DNA of 64,000 nt, taken from Candidatus Gastranaerophilales bacterium. Lineage in GTDB: Bacteria > Cyanobacteriota > Vampirovibrionia > Gastranaerophilales > Gastranaerophilaceae. The notes beneath the pieces were generated by a model. The model was not told the DNA's origin. It saw nothing but the letters and a program-made list of their open reading frames with translations, and made no database searches. A program made the translations under genes and the position numbers. This document shows, one piece after another, positions 35,701 through 42,842 of this stretch; positions within the stretch are counted from its first letter, which is position 1; every line of letters begins with the position of its first letter. Location of the stretch: assembly GCA_017415185.1 (NCBI GenBank), contig JAFQHZ010000033.1, positions 16,461-80,460 on the forward strand, read 5' to 3'.

Positions 35701-35817
35701 GATTCTACGGCAAGAACCGTTGGCGGGTATCTGGCAGACGGCGAATATGATCCGGCAAAAATTACTCAAACAACTTGGAAAGAATTTGCGAAAAATTATT
35801 TAAAAGCACCAAAATAG
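32752..35817 (+). CDS. Large protein with annexin-type repeat and YD-like region
   Basis: A 1021-aa protein. Start at ATG 32752 (MALINNN) is preferred over GTG 32740 because the AAGGTG motif would touch the latter. Residues about 110-185 match an annexin repeat: DLADSLFEAMDGLAYTDEAQ, LIQILGNASYSPEQIQEICD, AYKTKYGSELSSVISGDTSG, QFNTLLNARLLG. The GxGTD calcium loop is altered to GLAYTDE. Residues about 225-330 have YD/RHS-like strands (YDFGGNIISKTT, YAYDENGNLREQVD). A Gly/Ala-rich hydrophobic stretch lies near 785-825. There is no signal peptide. Function unknown; bacterial annexins are rare. Confidence 0.75.
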   Translation: MALINNNCVNDGGTGSGLIPQKPLEIEVYGADTQAIINDIVSGTYSDTTQVSNALGTLAAYGQIDELNTQLEEAGIDLVEMYGGEDTDAGLLVKTMLDTSDDEQIEDFDAQDLADSLFEAMDGLAYTDEAQLIQILGNASYSPEQIQEICDAYKTKYGSELSSVISGDTSGQFNTLLNARLLGANDYIEDTIRDDIEFNRDNPNNVQAGDAETTTASASFGEVEITKIYNANGDVIGQVAVNYDFGGNIISKTTSNYAYDENGNLREQVDVLSDKNGNELSTTVNRLDENQNIVQQYMRYQNEDGTVQERSTEYLYNDKANPNLTTCMRETDVLFDQNGNVIYKTEKNDDVMQSLKDDYSNYIVSENDYIEISKCKTPQELVNFLNEKIDNGTKIDLNEYTQNWQKEFDEQAFKITEMSDEAVALVSEEILAKIDLMAEDKTLWANFVEGWTQMGLTAEDWNEHERSKFRDKLQDAVNDGKFDTINSLYNEINAKLYPEGSQGSLIDNIRSMYSAQDYYDSLNPAEVSQQMSIRQDFDPISMKPETYGEMLLCQLQEVKNQFELYKDNMGFLDTSISFMNRLFDVGTSEDDVEAIFAQYEKELKELSSLEGAEFCASFKALTGDEFSEGTLSEISMAAQMCADIENMSEEELLLQARGWANIGALNIENAYDPDPFKRDEYGNILYEINEEESTEDCIIYKHDEHGNMIPIRKTEEERIDYNKLKTVLKETYIEVTHGLDEKCNDPNGIVAGASNSSPGNALDDYKDTVEEQREFAIDLARTALVVAMAPSGAIGAGLGLSFWGAVGLSGFTGAAVEAIGHAFNSNAIGDQKAEPHEVVSDIVAGFTSSIFQAMGSDMAKGITNTKALKFMAEKFNVSTDVIKNVIEKVGLKGVSSNVIKSLVKDSCEYLFNPNLTQEEKDNYIHEMIENAKNAADKGAIIGILLIASDFLGTKTKGWASETLNNGRDDGWMDDVAKIIKSTYDSTARTVGGYLADGEYDPAKITQTTWKEFAKNYLKAPK

Positions 35818-36836
35818 TAAACTAAATCTTTATTTAGTTTATTTGGTGTTGAATATGAAGTTCCCATTATTTTAAAAGCGTCTTGTGAAGCTTGGCGAGA
35901 AAAAAGTTTTCTTTTTGTCGCTACTTCGTCTGGTTTAAAGTTAATCACACCGTCAGTTGTTTTTATTAAATTCCCTTTTTCGTCGTAATAACTTGTAAAT
36001 TTATGGATGCCATTTGTTGAATATGTTGTGCTTAAGGCCTTGTCTGCTTTTGAATAATCGTCGGCAGAAACAATATTCTGTGCTTTTGACAATGAGAATA
36101 AATTAAGGCAAGTATCTCCAGTATTTCCGGAAGACGAATAAACTTTGACACCGTTGTCAACTAAACTATTTATTGATTGGATGGAGTCAAAAATATATTC
36201 ATGTTTTGCATCTTTGCTTGCGCTCAAATGGTTTAATAAAACGTTTTTTTGATCTTGTATATTTTCGGGTGATAAATTTAATCCAAATTCCCTATTCAAT
36301 TCTTCGTAAGTATAACTTTCTCCAAGTGATAAATTTAGTGCAGTTATATTGCCATTTTCTTTTTGAATTCTAGCTAAATCTCTTAGAGCATCTCTGATTG
36401 ATTTATGTTCGCAAGCTAGTGAGTTTGACGGTGTTGCATCAAATGCCAATACACCAACTTTATCTTCTAATCCTTTAACTGCATATTTTGTTACAATATC
36501 TCCGTGGTGAGCTTTTGTTCTGGAACCAATTTTCACATTCCCAAAGTCACTAAAAACATCCACAATCGCCACGGTTGGGACTTTTTTGTTTACTACAAAT
36601 CCATCTTTTACTATTTCCATCCCTTTTGGAAGAGAAACAACCCTGTATCCTTTATTTGGAAATCTATGTGAAACTTCTTGTGATAATTTTGTGAACCCTT
36701 TTGTAATTGCGTTTGCGCTAAAAGAAATAGTATCGGTTGCCAATGTTTGAAGAATTGGCTTTGTAACCACTTTTGCAATTTCTGTTGCGCAATTCGTTTT
36801 TGCTAATTTATTTAAATTAACTGCATTTATACACAT
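35796..36836 (-). CDS. Subtilisin-like (S8) serine protease
   Basis: A 346-aa protein with a complete but divergent S8 triad. Asp is in VPTVAIVDVF, His in AHHGDIVTK (replacing HGTHVAG), the oxyanion Asn in VYSSSGNTGD, and Ser in IMGTSYSTPNKL (usual GTSMATP). There is no signal peptide; the N-terminus carries DTISFSANAI, like other proteins in this lineage. It overlaps the 3' end of the annexin-repeat gene by 22 bp on the opposite strand. A TAAACTAAAT/ATTTAGTTTA hairpin at 35818-35841 lies within its C-terminal codons and could end the plus-strand transcript. Confidence 0.8.
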   Translation of the reverse strand: MCINAVNLNKLAKTNCATEIAKVVTKPILQTLATDTISFSANAITKGFTKLSQEVSHRFPNKGYRVVSLPKGMEIVKDGFVVNKKVPTVAIVDVFSDFGNVKIGSRTKAHHGDIVTKYAVKGLEDKVGVLAFDATPSNSLACEHKSIRDALRDLARIQKENGNITALNLSLGESYTYEELNREFGLNLSPENIQDQKNVLLNHLSASKDAKHEYIFDSIQSINSLVDNGVKVYSSSGNTGDTCLNLFSLSKAQNIVSADDYSKADKALSTTYSTNGIHKFTSYYDEKGNLIKTTDGVINFKPDEVATKRKLFSRQASQDAFKIMGTSYSTPNKLNKDLVYYFGAFK

Positions 36837-37006
36837 AAAAATCGTCCTATTTATTTAATAAAAAAATAAACTAAAATAAATTTGCTAAAAATTTTGTAAA
36901 TAAATGTAACAAGTATGTTATAAAAACCTAAAGTTCAAGGGTTAAATGTCGAATATTAAACCATAAGGAATAATTACTAGACAATAAAGTGGAGCAATTA
37001 AGGGCA

Positions 37007-37510
37007 ATGTTGAACGTAAATACAGCTATATATTCTGCGCAAGGAATTGACGTTAATAGCGTTGCTAAAGTTTCAGGCGAAATTTTAAAAGAAGCTTCAA
37101 ACAATGCTCAACCTCAAGTTCAAGCGATTGATTATTCAAAATTTAATAGAGCAACTTTAGGAATAGATTTATATTCTTCAAGAACAAATTCGCAATTGCA
37201 AAAACAAATTGCAATGACACAAGCTGGTTTATATGCTCAAGCAGTTGATGTTGCTCAATTAAATTCAGCAGCTGCAGCAAATTTATATTCAGCAGCAACT
37301 GTTGCAAAAAATGTTGAAATGGCACAATCTGTTCAAGCGATGGAGCTTGTTGCGCCACAAAAAATTACACAAGAAACATCAAAAATCCAATTATTTGGAA
37401 TTTCAGACAAAAATTCTCGTTCATCAAATGGTTTCAATCCATTTAATGCTGATGAAGAAAATCTTAATAAAGAAGAAAGCGAAAAGGATCATTTTAACCT
37501 TTTTGCCTAA
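37007..37510 (+). CDS. Small Ala/Gln-rich protein of unknown function
   Basis: A 167-aa protein. The ATG at 37007 (MLNVNTAIYSAQGIDVNS) follows an AAGGG site, better than the GTG at 36989. The middle is rich in Ala, Gln and Val with heptad-like spacing (LYAQAVDVAQLNSAAAANLY). The end is acidic (DEENLNKEESEKDHFNLFA). Upstream is a TAACA/TGTTA inverted repeat (36907-36920) next to TATAAA. A terminator follows. No family recognised. Confidence 0.65.
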   Translation: MLNVNTAIYSAQGIDVNSVAKVSGEILKEASNNAQPQVQAIDYSKFNRATLGIDLYSSRTNSQLQKQIAMTQAGLYAQAVDVAQLNSAAAANLYSAATVAKNVEMAQSVQAMELVAPQKITQETSKIQLFGISDKNSRSSNGFNPFNADEENLNKEESEKDHFNLFA

Positions 37511-37552
37511 ATCCAGTTTATTTTCTATACTTTTCCTTTCAATAACATCGGA

Positions 37553-37584
37553 GCTCTGAGAAACACGCTTTTTCAGAGCGTTTT
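37553..37584 (+). terminator. Intrinsic terminator
   Basis: GCTCTGAGAAA pairs with TTTTTCAGAGC (one G-U) around a CACGC loop, followed by GTTTTC. It lies 42 bp after the stop of the Ala/Gln-rich gene. Confidence 0.7.
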
Positions 37585-37593
37585 CTTATCCTG

Positions 37594-37677
37594 AATCAAG
37601 CGAGTTTAGCCCGACTGGGCTTAACGAGCGCAGATTCAGGCATGAGGATGTGAAGCACGACGACGGCTGCGTTGAGC
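37594..37677. repeat. 84-bp GC-rich direct repeat, copy 1
   Basis: Perfectly identical to 37707-37790 and much richer in GC than the surroundings. The 5' part is palindromic: CTGAATC (from 37591) pairs with GATTCAG, and TAGCCC pairs with GGGCTTA inside. A unique 29-bp spacer separates the two copies. It resembles a REP/BIME-like intergenic element and has no coding capacity. Confidence 0.93.
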
Positions 37678-37706
37678 AGGCGGCGAGTGCGGACACTGGA
37701 CTAAGA

Positions 37707-37790
37707 AATCAAGCGAGTTTAGCCCGACTGGGCTTAACGAGCGCAGATTCAGGCATGAGGATGTGAAGCACGACGACGGCTGCGTTGAGC
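37707..37790. repeat. 84-bp GC-rich direct repeat, copy 2
   Basis: An exact copy of 37594-37677. It lacks the CTG just upstream that completes the outer stem of copy 1. It ends 23 bp from the stop codon of the RNase III-like gene. Confidence 0.93.
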
Positions 37791-37812
37791 CACTATTAAT
37801 TCGACAAAGCGT

Positions 37813-40449
37813 TTATCTTCTTATCGGGCAAATAATGTTGCTAAAATTTTCATATAAGAAATCATAAGCTTTATCTAGCCCGTCTTGACCTGCGTCTAAG
37901 TATAATGCGCCAATAAAAGCTTCAAATAAATCGGCGTCAAATTTTGAATTCGTGCTTTTTCTTTCTGTTGCAAGATATTCTCTTAAATTCATTTGTTTTG
38001 ATATTCTTGCAAGAGAATCGTTTTTAGAAAAATCGATATATCTATTGGAAATTTCGCCTTTTGAAGCGTTTTTATATCTTTCAATTAACATTCTATTAAC
38101 GCAATAATTTAAAACGGCATCGCCAACATATTCTAAAAGTTGATAATTTTCATGATGTGAAATTGCAATGTCTTGCGATTTTTTATCCAAAAATGCTCTA
38201 TTCAATAAAGAATAATTGTTAAATTCAAGTCCCCAATCGTCACCAAGTTCTTGAAGCAGTTCTAGTCTTTCACCTTGCGCTTTTCTTTTGTCTTTTGGTT
38301 TTGGAGTGTCTTTTATCTCGTTTTCAAAAATATCGCCATTTCTGATTATTTTTTGAATAGTTTTATATGCTTTATTTCTGCCTTCTTCTGCGTTATTTGC
38401 TGTAAATTCAGGACAAATCAATCTATTTTGATAATATATTTTTACGCTAAATTTTGAATCTTCGTCTTGAATTTCAATATACAACTCTTTTGGATTATAA
38501 CCGGCACGTTTAAAGTTTTCATAAAACTCTTCAATATGATTTTTTGGTGCTTTTGGCATTGTTGAAATAACAATAGGCTGAGCGTGTTTTTTCATAAAAT
38601 CATTAAAGTTTTTATGCCCTTGTTTTCCTCCTTCTTCAATGATTGCGCCTAAAAGTGCGTGGAAATATCTACTATGAGCTTTTTTTGCTGTTGCTCCAAC
38701 GTTTGTAAACAAACCACCATCAAATAAAGTTGCCAAAATCGCAGCCTCTTGTTTTTTAACCCCAGCGGAAATAATTTGCGTAAAATCACCTTCTGTTTTA
38801 TATGGATAATGTTTAAATAAAAGTGTTTTTAAATATAAATTATATGCTTGAAGTCCAATTGTTTCATATTTTTGGAATTTGTCTTGTGATAAAGAATTAA
38901 TATCAAAAACATATTCAAGGGTTTGAGGTTTCAATTTTAAATTATATTGTTTCAAAGTATCATAAACTAATTTTTTCTTTGGTTTGTTGCTGAATTTCCA
39001 AGCGACGGGCGCTGCTTCATAAACAGGATTTTTTGAATCATTCATAGAAAGAATCATTTCTTTTGGCAATTGTCCTAAAACAATCTTTCCTTGCGGTTTT
39101 GCAAAAGTTTGTGCTTGCTCTGTTGTGTTGAATTCTTCTAAAATTTTGTCAACAAAAATTTGAGCATTTTTTAAACCATCTTCCTTGCCATCGATAAAAA
39201 TAGCGCCCAAAAGACCTTTAAACATGCTCACATGTTTTCTTATTCCTAAATCTTCGTCGATATTCATTGCAAAGTTTTCTTTTAATTTCAATTCTTTTGA
39301 AATTTTTGCAATATTTATATGATGAACAAAATTTTCCGCTTCTTTTTCAAGTTCCTTGTCTGTTAAATTCGGGTTTTTATTTGCTAAATTTTGCTTAGTG
39401 CAATAAATTAATACTTCATGACCAATGAACTCAAGGGGTTTGCAAGTTTTTGTGTGCGGAATAACGCTATGATCTTTCATTGTCCCAAACAAAAATGCTT
39501 GATGAAATAAATTAACATCATTTATTTTGATTCCAAAAGGATTCATTAATTCATGCAGTGCTTGCGCTCTTTTTTCGTTTGGATGTTTGAAAATATCAAA
39601 TCTTGAAGTGCCTTTTGCGCTTTTTAAAATGCTTTGGTCGTTTTTTAGCGCAGCAATCGCTCTTTCAATGCATTCTTCTCGTGCAGTTTTAGAATTATAT
39701 CTGTCTATTTTTCTTGCTATAATTACATTTTTATAATAAACAGAATAAGTTTTTCTATCTTTTAGCATTATTGTTTCAACATAAACATCGCCCCAATTGA
39801 GTCCTAGTTTGTCTGTTGCTTTTTTTAATTTTTCAAATGGATTGTTTTTGACTTTAATATCCTCTGGAATTATCAAAGGCAAAACATGTTTATTCATGAA
39901 AGCGCCGAGATTTTCTTGTTCTTTGTCTGATACGCAAGCAAGCGCACCTAATAAAGCGAAAAATTCCCTTGATTTTGCGTCGTTTGATAATGTTACGCCT
40001 TTTTCTGATAATAAATTTTCATCAAATAAAGTTGTTAAAATTCTTGCACCATTGTTTCTTGAATCTAATTCTTGAGCAATTTGTTCTAATTCTTCTTCAT
40101 ATTTTTCTGGAAATTTTTCTTTTAAAGCTTGATACAAATAAGGTTTATAAAGCTCAATTCCTCTTTTTTCATATTGAGCAAATCTTTCATCAAAAAAATT
40201 ATTTGGATTTGTTATGTATTCAATCGTTTGAGATTTTAAGACCACGCCGTATTCGTTTAATTCTTGTTTTAGAAATTTTTTTCTTGAAGAATTATCGCCC
40301 GTGAATAATATTTGGTTTTTTAATGCAATAGCTTCATTTTTGCTTATTAATTGTCTATCAAAATTTATGTTGTTATTTTGGTTGTTTTCTTTTTTTATAA
40401 TTCTTTTTTGAAATGGTTTAAAATTTATTGGGGAAATAGTTAAATTCAT
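37813..40449 (-). CDS. Multi-domain RNase III-like protein, tandem duplicated
   Basis: An 878-aa protein from ATG 40449, which has an AAAGGAG site. The order I see is: pseudo-RNase III (about 60-195), dsRBD-like (205-270), RNase III-like with damaged site (297-440), pseudo-RNase III (495-630), dsRBD-like (638-705), RNase III (727-870). The last has QLLEYVGDAVLNYCV (E773, D777) and DADLFEAFIGALYLDAG (D840, E843), a full catalytic set. The second reads PLEFIGHEVLIYC and SMFKGLLGAIFID, losing three of four acids. LKSQTIEYITN near 75 and LKPQTLEYVFD near 510 show the duplication. SPINFKPF is at the N-terminus. Ordinary RNase III is about 230 aa. Confidence 0.8.
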   Translation of the reverse strand: MNLTISPINFKPFQKRIIKKENNQNNNINFDRQLISKNEAIALKNQILFTGDNSSRKKFLKQELNEYGVVLKSQTIEYITNPNNFFDERFAQYEKRGIELYKPYLYQALKEKFPEKYEEELEQIAQELDSRNNGARILTTLFDENLLSEKGVTLSNDAKSREFFALLGALACVSDKEQENLGAFMNKHVLPLIIPEDIKVKNNPFEKLKKATDKLGLNWGDVYVETIMLKDRKTYSVYYKNVIIARKIDRYNSKTAREECIERAIAALKNDQSILKSAKGTSRFDIFKHPNEKRAQALHELMNPFGIKINDVNLFHQAFLFGTMKDHSVIPHTKTCKPLEFIGHEVLIYCTKQNLANKNPNLTDKELEKEAENFVHHINIAKISKELKLKENFAMNIDEDLGIRKHVSMFKGLLGAIFIDGKEDGLKNAQIFVDKILEEFNTTEQAQTFAKPQGKIVLGQLPKEMILSMNDSKNPVYEAAPVAWKFSNKPKKKLVYDTLKQYNLKLKPQTLEYVFDINSLSQDKFQKYETIGLQAYNLYLKTLLFKHYPYKTEGDFTQIISAGVKKQEAAILATLFDGGLFTNVGATAKKAHSRYFHALLGAIIEEGGKQGHKNFNDFMKKHAQPIVISTMPKAPKNHIEEFYENFKRAGYNPKELYIEIQDEDSKFSVKIYYQNRLICPEFTANNAEEGRNKAYKTIQKIIRNGDIFENEIKDTPKPKDKRKAQGERLELLQELGDDWGLEFNNYSLLNRAFLDKKSQDIAISHHENYQLLEYVGDAVLNYCVNRMLIERYKNASKGEISNRYIDFSKNDSLARISKQMNLREYLATERKSTNSKFDADLFEAFIGALYLDAGQDGLDKAYDFLYENFSNIICPIRR

Positions 40450-40552
40450 TTTGTCTCCTTTGCTAGTATTTAAAAACATCTGAAGAAAATTTTTATGGCT
40501 TTAATTTTGTTTTGTAACGAAATGTAACAAAAATAACAAGCTCTGAAATTAG

Positions 40553-40572
40553 ATAAAGTTTATATACTTTAT
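40553..40572. promoter_or_regulatory. Inverted repeat upstream of the 57-aa gene
   Basis: ATAAAGT and ACTTTAT arms around TTATAT, 32 bp before the 57-aa gene start. Just before it, TGTAACGAAATGTAACAA (40513-40530) contains two TGTAAC boxes between the divergent genes. It could be an operator or simply AT-rich promoter sequence. Confidence 0.35.
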
Positions 40573-40604
40573 ATATATGTAAGCAGTTACTAAAGGATTC
40601 AAGA

Positions 40605-40778
40605 ATGAAACTACAAATTACTGACAATTTCGATCAAAAACTTGCAGAACTTTATTCTTCTAAAGTAACTGTAAACCTAGATAACAGGGAGTCTACGATA
40701 GATCCTAACAAATTTTGGAACTCAATGGAGTTAATCGCAGTAAACCATAAGGCAATGATTAACTACAAACTTAGATAA
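40605..40778 (+). CDS. Small 57-aa protein of unknown function
   Basis: The ATG follows an AAAGGA site at good spacing. The product begins MKLQITDNFDQKLAELYSSK, then a strand-like VTVNLDNRES, and ends with a helix around FWNSMELIAVNHKAMINYKL. It is divergent from the RNase III-like gene. A TAAGCT/AGCTTA mini-hairpin directly follows the stop. Family not recognised. Confidence 0.6.
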   Translation: MKLQITDNFDQKLAELYSSKVTVNLDNRESTIDPNKFWNSMELIAVNHKAMINYKLR

Positions 40779-40918
40779 GCTTTAGCTTATGTCTTAAATG
40801 AATAAGCAAGCATTTACGTCCAAGTGGAGTAAATAAATCTACCCCCGTTTTGCGTCAGAGAAGAGCAAACACCCCAATTAAAAACAGCACTAAAATATGT
40901 GATAGAGGAAAAAAAATT
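40779..40918 (+). other. Non-coding stretch, possible 3' UTR or small RNA
   Basis: 140 bp with no frame of note, richer in C and G runs (CTACCCCC, ACACCCC) than its surroundings, and ending at a strong terminator. It may be the 3' UTR of the 57-aa gene or an independent small RNA. No known RNA family (6S, SRP, RNase P, tmRNA) was recognised. Confidence 0.3.
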
Positions 40919-40955
40919 AACCGCAGTCAGTAGATTGATGCGGTTTTTTGTTTTA
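40919..40955 (+). terminator. Intrinsic terminator
   Basis: AACCGCA/TGCGGTT stem with a 13-nt loop, followed by six Ts, then GTTTT. It faces the convergent TSCPD gene. Confidence 0.75.
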
Positions 40956-40964
40956 TATTTGTTT

Positions 40965-41240
40965 TTAAACTTTTTCGATTTGGGTTTTTTCTTCCAAATA
41001 TTTCATTAAGCCGCTCGCTAATTGGTCAGGGCAACTTGTTGCTTTTGCTCCACATCTTATTCCTTTTAGTTTTTCTATAACTTCGACAATTTTCATTCCA
41101 CGAGCTAATACGCTAATTCCCTGAAGATTTCCTTGACATCCGCCAATAAATTCAATGTTTGAAATAATATCGTCTTCAATTTCAATAATAATTTGTTTTG
41201 AACAGGTTCCTGTTGTGTTGTAAATTAATTTTTCTTTCAT
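40965..41240 (-). CDS. TSCPD domain protein
   Basis: A 91-aa protein with the defining KATSCPDQLASGLMKYL near the C-terminus and conserved Cys in TTGTCSKQI, GGCQGNLQGI and GIRCGAKA. This small family shares its motif with the C-terminus of B12-dependent ribonucleotide reductases. The four Cys-containing spots suggest metal or redox binding. Role unknown. Confidence 0.88.
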   Translation of the reverse strand: MKEKLIYNTTGTCSKQIIIEIEDDIISNIEFIGGCQGNLQGISVLARGMKIVEVIEKLKGIRCGAKATSCPDQLASGLMKYLEEKTQIEKV

Positions 41241-41277
41241 AAATCCTCTTTTCTAAAAATATATTAACATATTATGC

Positions 41278-41283
41278 TATAAT
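41278..41283 (+). promoter_or_regulatory. Extended -10 box, probably leaderless pgeF
   Basis: TGCTATAAT ends only 7 bp before the pgeF ATG, so the transcript would start at or next to the start codon. Confidence 0.55.
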
Positions 41284-41290
41284 TTGACCT

Positions 41291-41962
41291 ATGTTTAAAA
41301 TTAAAAAAATAGAAAATAAAACTGTTTATTATTCTGATATCCTTCCTGTTGAGCATTTTTTCACAACAAGAGAATTGGAAATTAAAGAAAATATTGAATT
41401 AATTTCAAATTATCTTTCAATTGATTCTTCAAATTTAATTAAGCCTCAACAAGTCCATGGGGAAAATATTGAAATTGTCGACAATAGAAAAGAATATCCT
41501 TCTTGCGACGCTTTGATTTTGAAAGAAAAAAATAAAGCGATATATTTAAATTTTGCCGATTGCACCCCTATTATTCTTTACGATGAAAAACAAAAAATTG
41601 GCGCAATTTCTCATGCTGGTTGGCGAGGAACTGCGCTTGGAATTGCTCCTAAAACCGTTATAAAAATGAAATCTAATCCAAAAGATATTATTGCGCTCAT
41701 TGGTCCTTGCATTTCTTTTAAAAATTTTGAAACATCAAACGAGGCAATTAAAAAATTAAAAACAACAATAAAAAATCAAAAAGATTTATTTAATTTTAAT
41801 TATGCTGATTTGAAAGGAATTAACAAAAGGCAATTGGAAGAAATTGGGGTTGAAAGGTTTGATGTTTGTCCGTTTTGCACAATTGACGATAACGATAAAT
41901 TTTTCTCGTATAGAAATGAAAATAAAACTTTAAAAAGACATAGCGCTTTAATAAAATTATGA
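41291..41962 (+). CDS. pgeF: Peptidoglycan editing factor/laccase-domain protein
   Basis: A 223-aa YfiH/DUF152 family protein. Conserved Cys/His residues: PQQVHGENIEIV, SCDALI, FADCTPIILYD, ISHAGWRGTALGI, and CPFCTIDDNDKFFSYR. Members have been described as purine nucleoside phosphorylases/adenosine deaminases and, in E. coli, as a peptidoglycan precursor editing enzyme, so the exact role is open. The promoter -10 box is 7 bp upstream. The end overlaps the convergent TPR gene by 6 bp. Confidence 0.92.
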   Translation: MFKIKKIENKTVYYSDILPVEHFFTTRELEIKENIELISNYLSIDSSNLIKPQQVHGENIEIVDNRKEYPSCDALILKEKNKAIYLNFADCTPIILYDEKQKIGAISHAGWRGTALGIAPKTVIKMKSNPKDIIALIGPCISFKNFETSNEAIKKLKTTIKNQKDLFNFNYADLKGINKRQLEEIGVERFDVCPFCTIDDNDKFFSYRNENKTLKRHSALIKL

Positions 41963-42577
41963 ATTATGCTTTTTTTGTATTTCTTCTTTTAAAATTTGTT
42001 TAAATAAAATTGCAGGATAATAATCATCCACCATTGCATTAACTCGATTAATGCAATCAAGGGCTTCTCCTAAATCGCCAATTAAAAAATAACATTGTGA
42101 CAAAATTAAAAAAGCTTCAGGATCGCAATAAAATAAACGCAAAGTTTTTCTGCAAAAAGTTATGGCTAAATCAAAATAGCCGTTTGAATAAAGCGCTCTT
42201 GCAATAAACTTATAGCTTTCGGGGTTTGCTTGATGCAACGTGTCGCACATGCTAACAAGATTTTGCGCCCATTCTATTAAACCATTTTCAATAAAAAGAT
42301 TTATATAAATTTCAAGGTTTGCTCTTGTTTGAAAAAAGCTTGGCATTTTTTTGGGAATTTTCAAATTAATTAAGCTTAAAGCTGCTAATCCCCAATTTGC
42401 CGCAGGAGAATATCCTTTCGCTTTTAGCCAATATTCCTTTGCTTTTTTCTCGTCTTTTAAAAGAAGAGCGCAAAGCCCTGATGAATAATAATCTTTTAAA
42501 TTATCAAAAATTATGAGAGCTTCTTGGTAATTTTTGTTGTAAAAATAATCTTTTGCAGTTTTAATTTGAAGAGTCAT
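41957..42577 (-). CDS. TPR-like repeat protein
   Basis: A 206-aa cytosolic helical protein with about five TPR-like units: AKDYFYNKNYQEALIIFDNL, GLCALLLKDEKKAKEYWLKA, IARALYSNGYFDLAITFCRK, LSQCYFLIGDLGEALDCINR. It overlaps the 3' end of csrA by 17 bp, so it is translated with it. It may be a flagellar or CsrA-linked adaptor, by context only. Confidence 0.75.
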   Translation of the reverse strand: MTLQIKTAKDYFYNKNYQEALIIFDNLKDYYSSGLCALLLKDEKKAKEYWLKAKGYSPAANWGLAALSLINLKIPKKMPSFFQTRANLEIYINLFIENGLIEWAQNLVSMCDTLHQANPESYKFIARALYSNGYFDLAITFCRKTLRLFYCDPEAFLILSQCYFLIGDLGEALDCINRVNAMVDDYYPAILFKQILKEEIQKKHNS

Positions 42578-42839
42578 TTTTTTTGATTTTGTTCATTAAA
42601 TTAAAGCTTTGATTGCCATTTTGTAGTGGTTTAATGCTGCTAATTGCATCAACATCAAAATGGTGCGCTTGTTTGTTTGATTTTTTAATTTCGTTATAAA
42701 CTTCTTCTCTGTAAATTTGAACGTTATTAGGAGCGTTGACCCCGATTTTTACAGCATTTTTATAACTTTCTAGGATGACGACTTCAATATTGTCGTTTAT
42801 TATTAGTTTTTGATTAACTTTTCTTGTTAAGATTAACAT
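42561..42839 (-). CDS. csrA: Carbon storage regulator CsrA, extended C-terminus
   Basis: RNA-binding translational regulator. MLILTRKVNQKLIINDNIEV and VKIGVNAPNNVQIYREEVY, with the RNA-contact Arg, are classical. The protein is 92 aa with a polar C-terminal extension (residues 62-92), against about 61 in E. coli. In many flagellated bacteria CsrA represses flagellin translation and FliW binds CsrA; fliW lies 3 bp upstream here. The extension may be the FliW contact, as in Bacillus-type CsrA. Confidence 0.95.
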   Translation of the reverse strand: MLILTRKVNQKLIINDNIEVVILESYKNAVKIGVNAPNNVQIYREEVYNEIKKSNKQAHHFDVDAISSIKPLQNGNQSFNLMNKIKKNDSSN

Positions 42840-42842
42840 AAA

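Noticed and set aside
37591..37790. Insertion sequence remnant
   Set aside because: The repeats are direct, not terminal inverted, and no transposase fragment lies between or beside them.
40779..40960. 6S, SRP or other known small RNA
   Set aside because: No family core motif was found; length and terminator alone are not enough.
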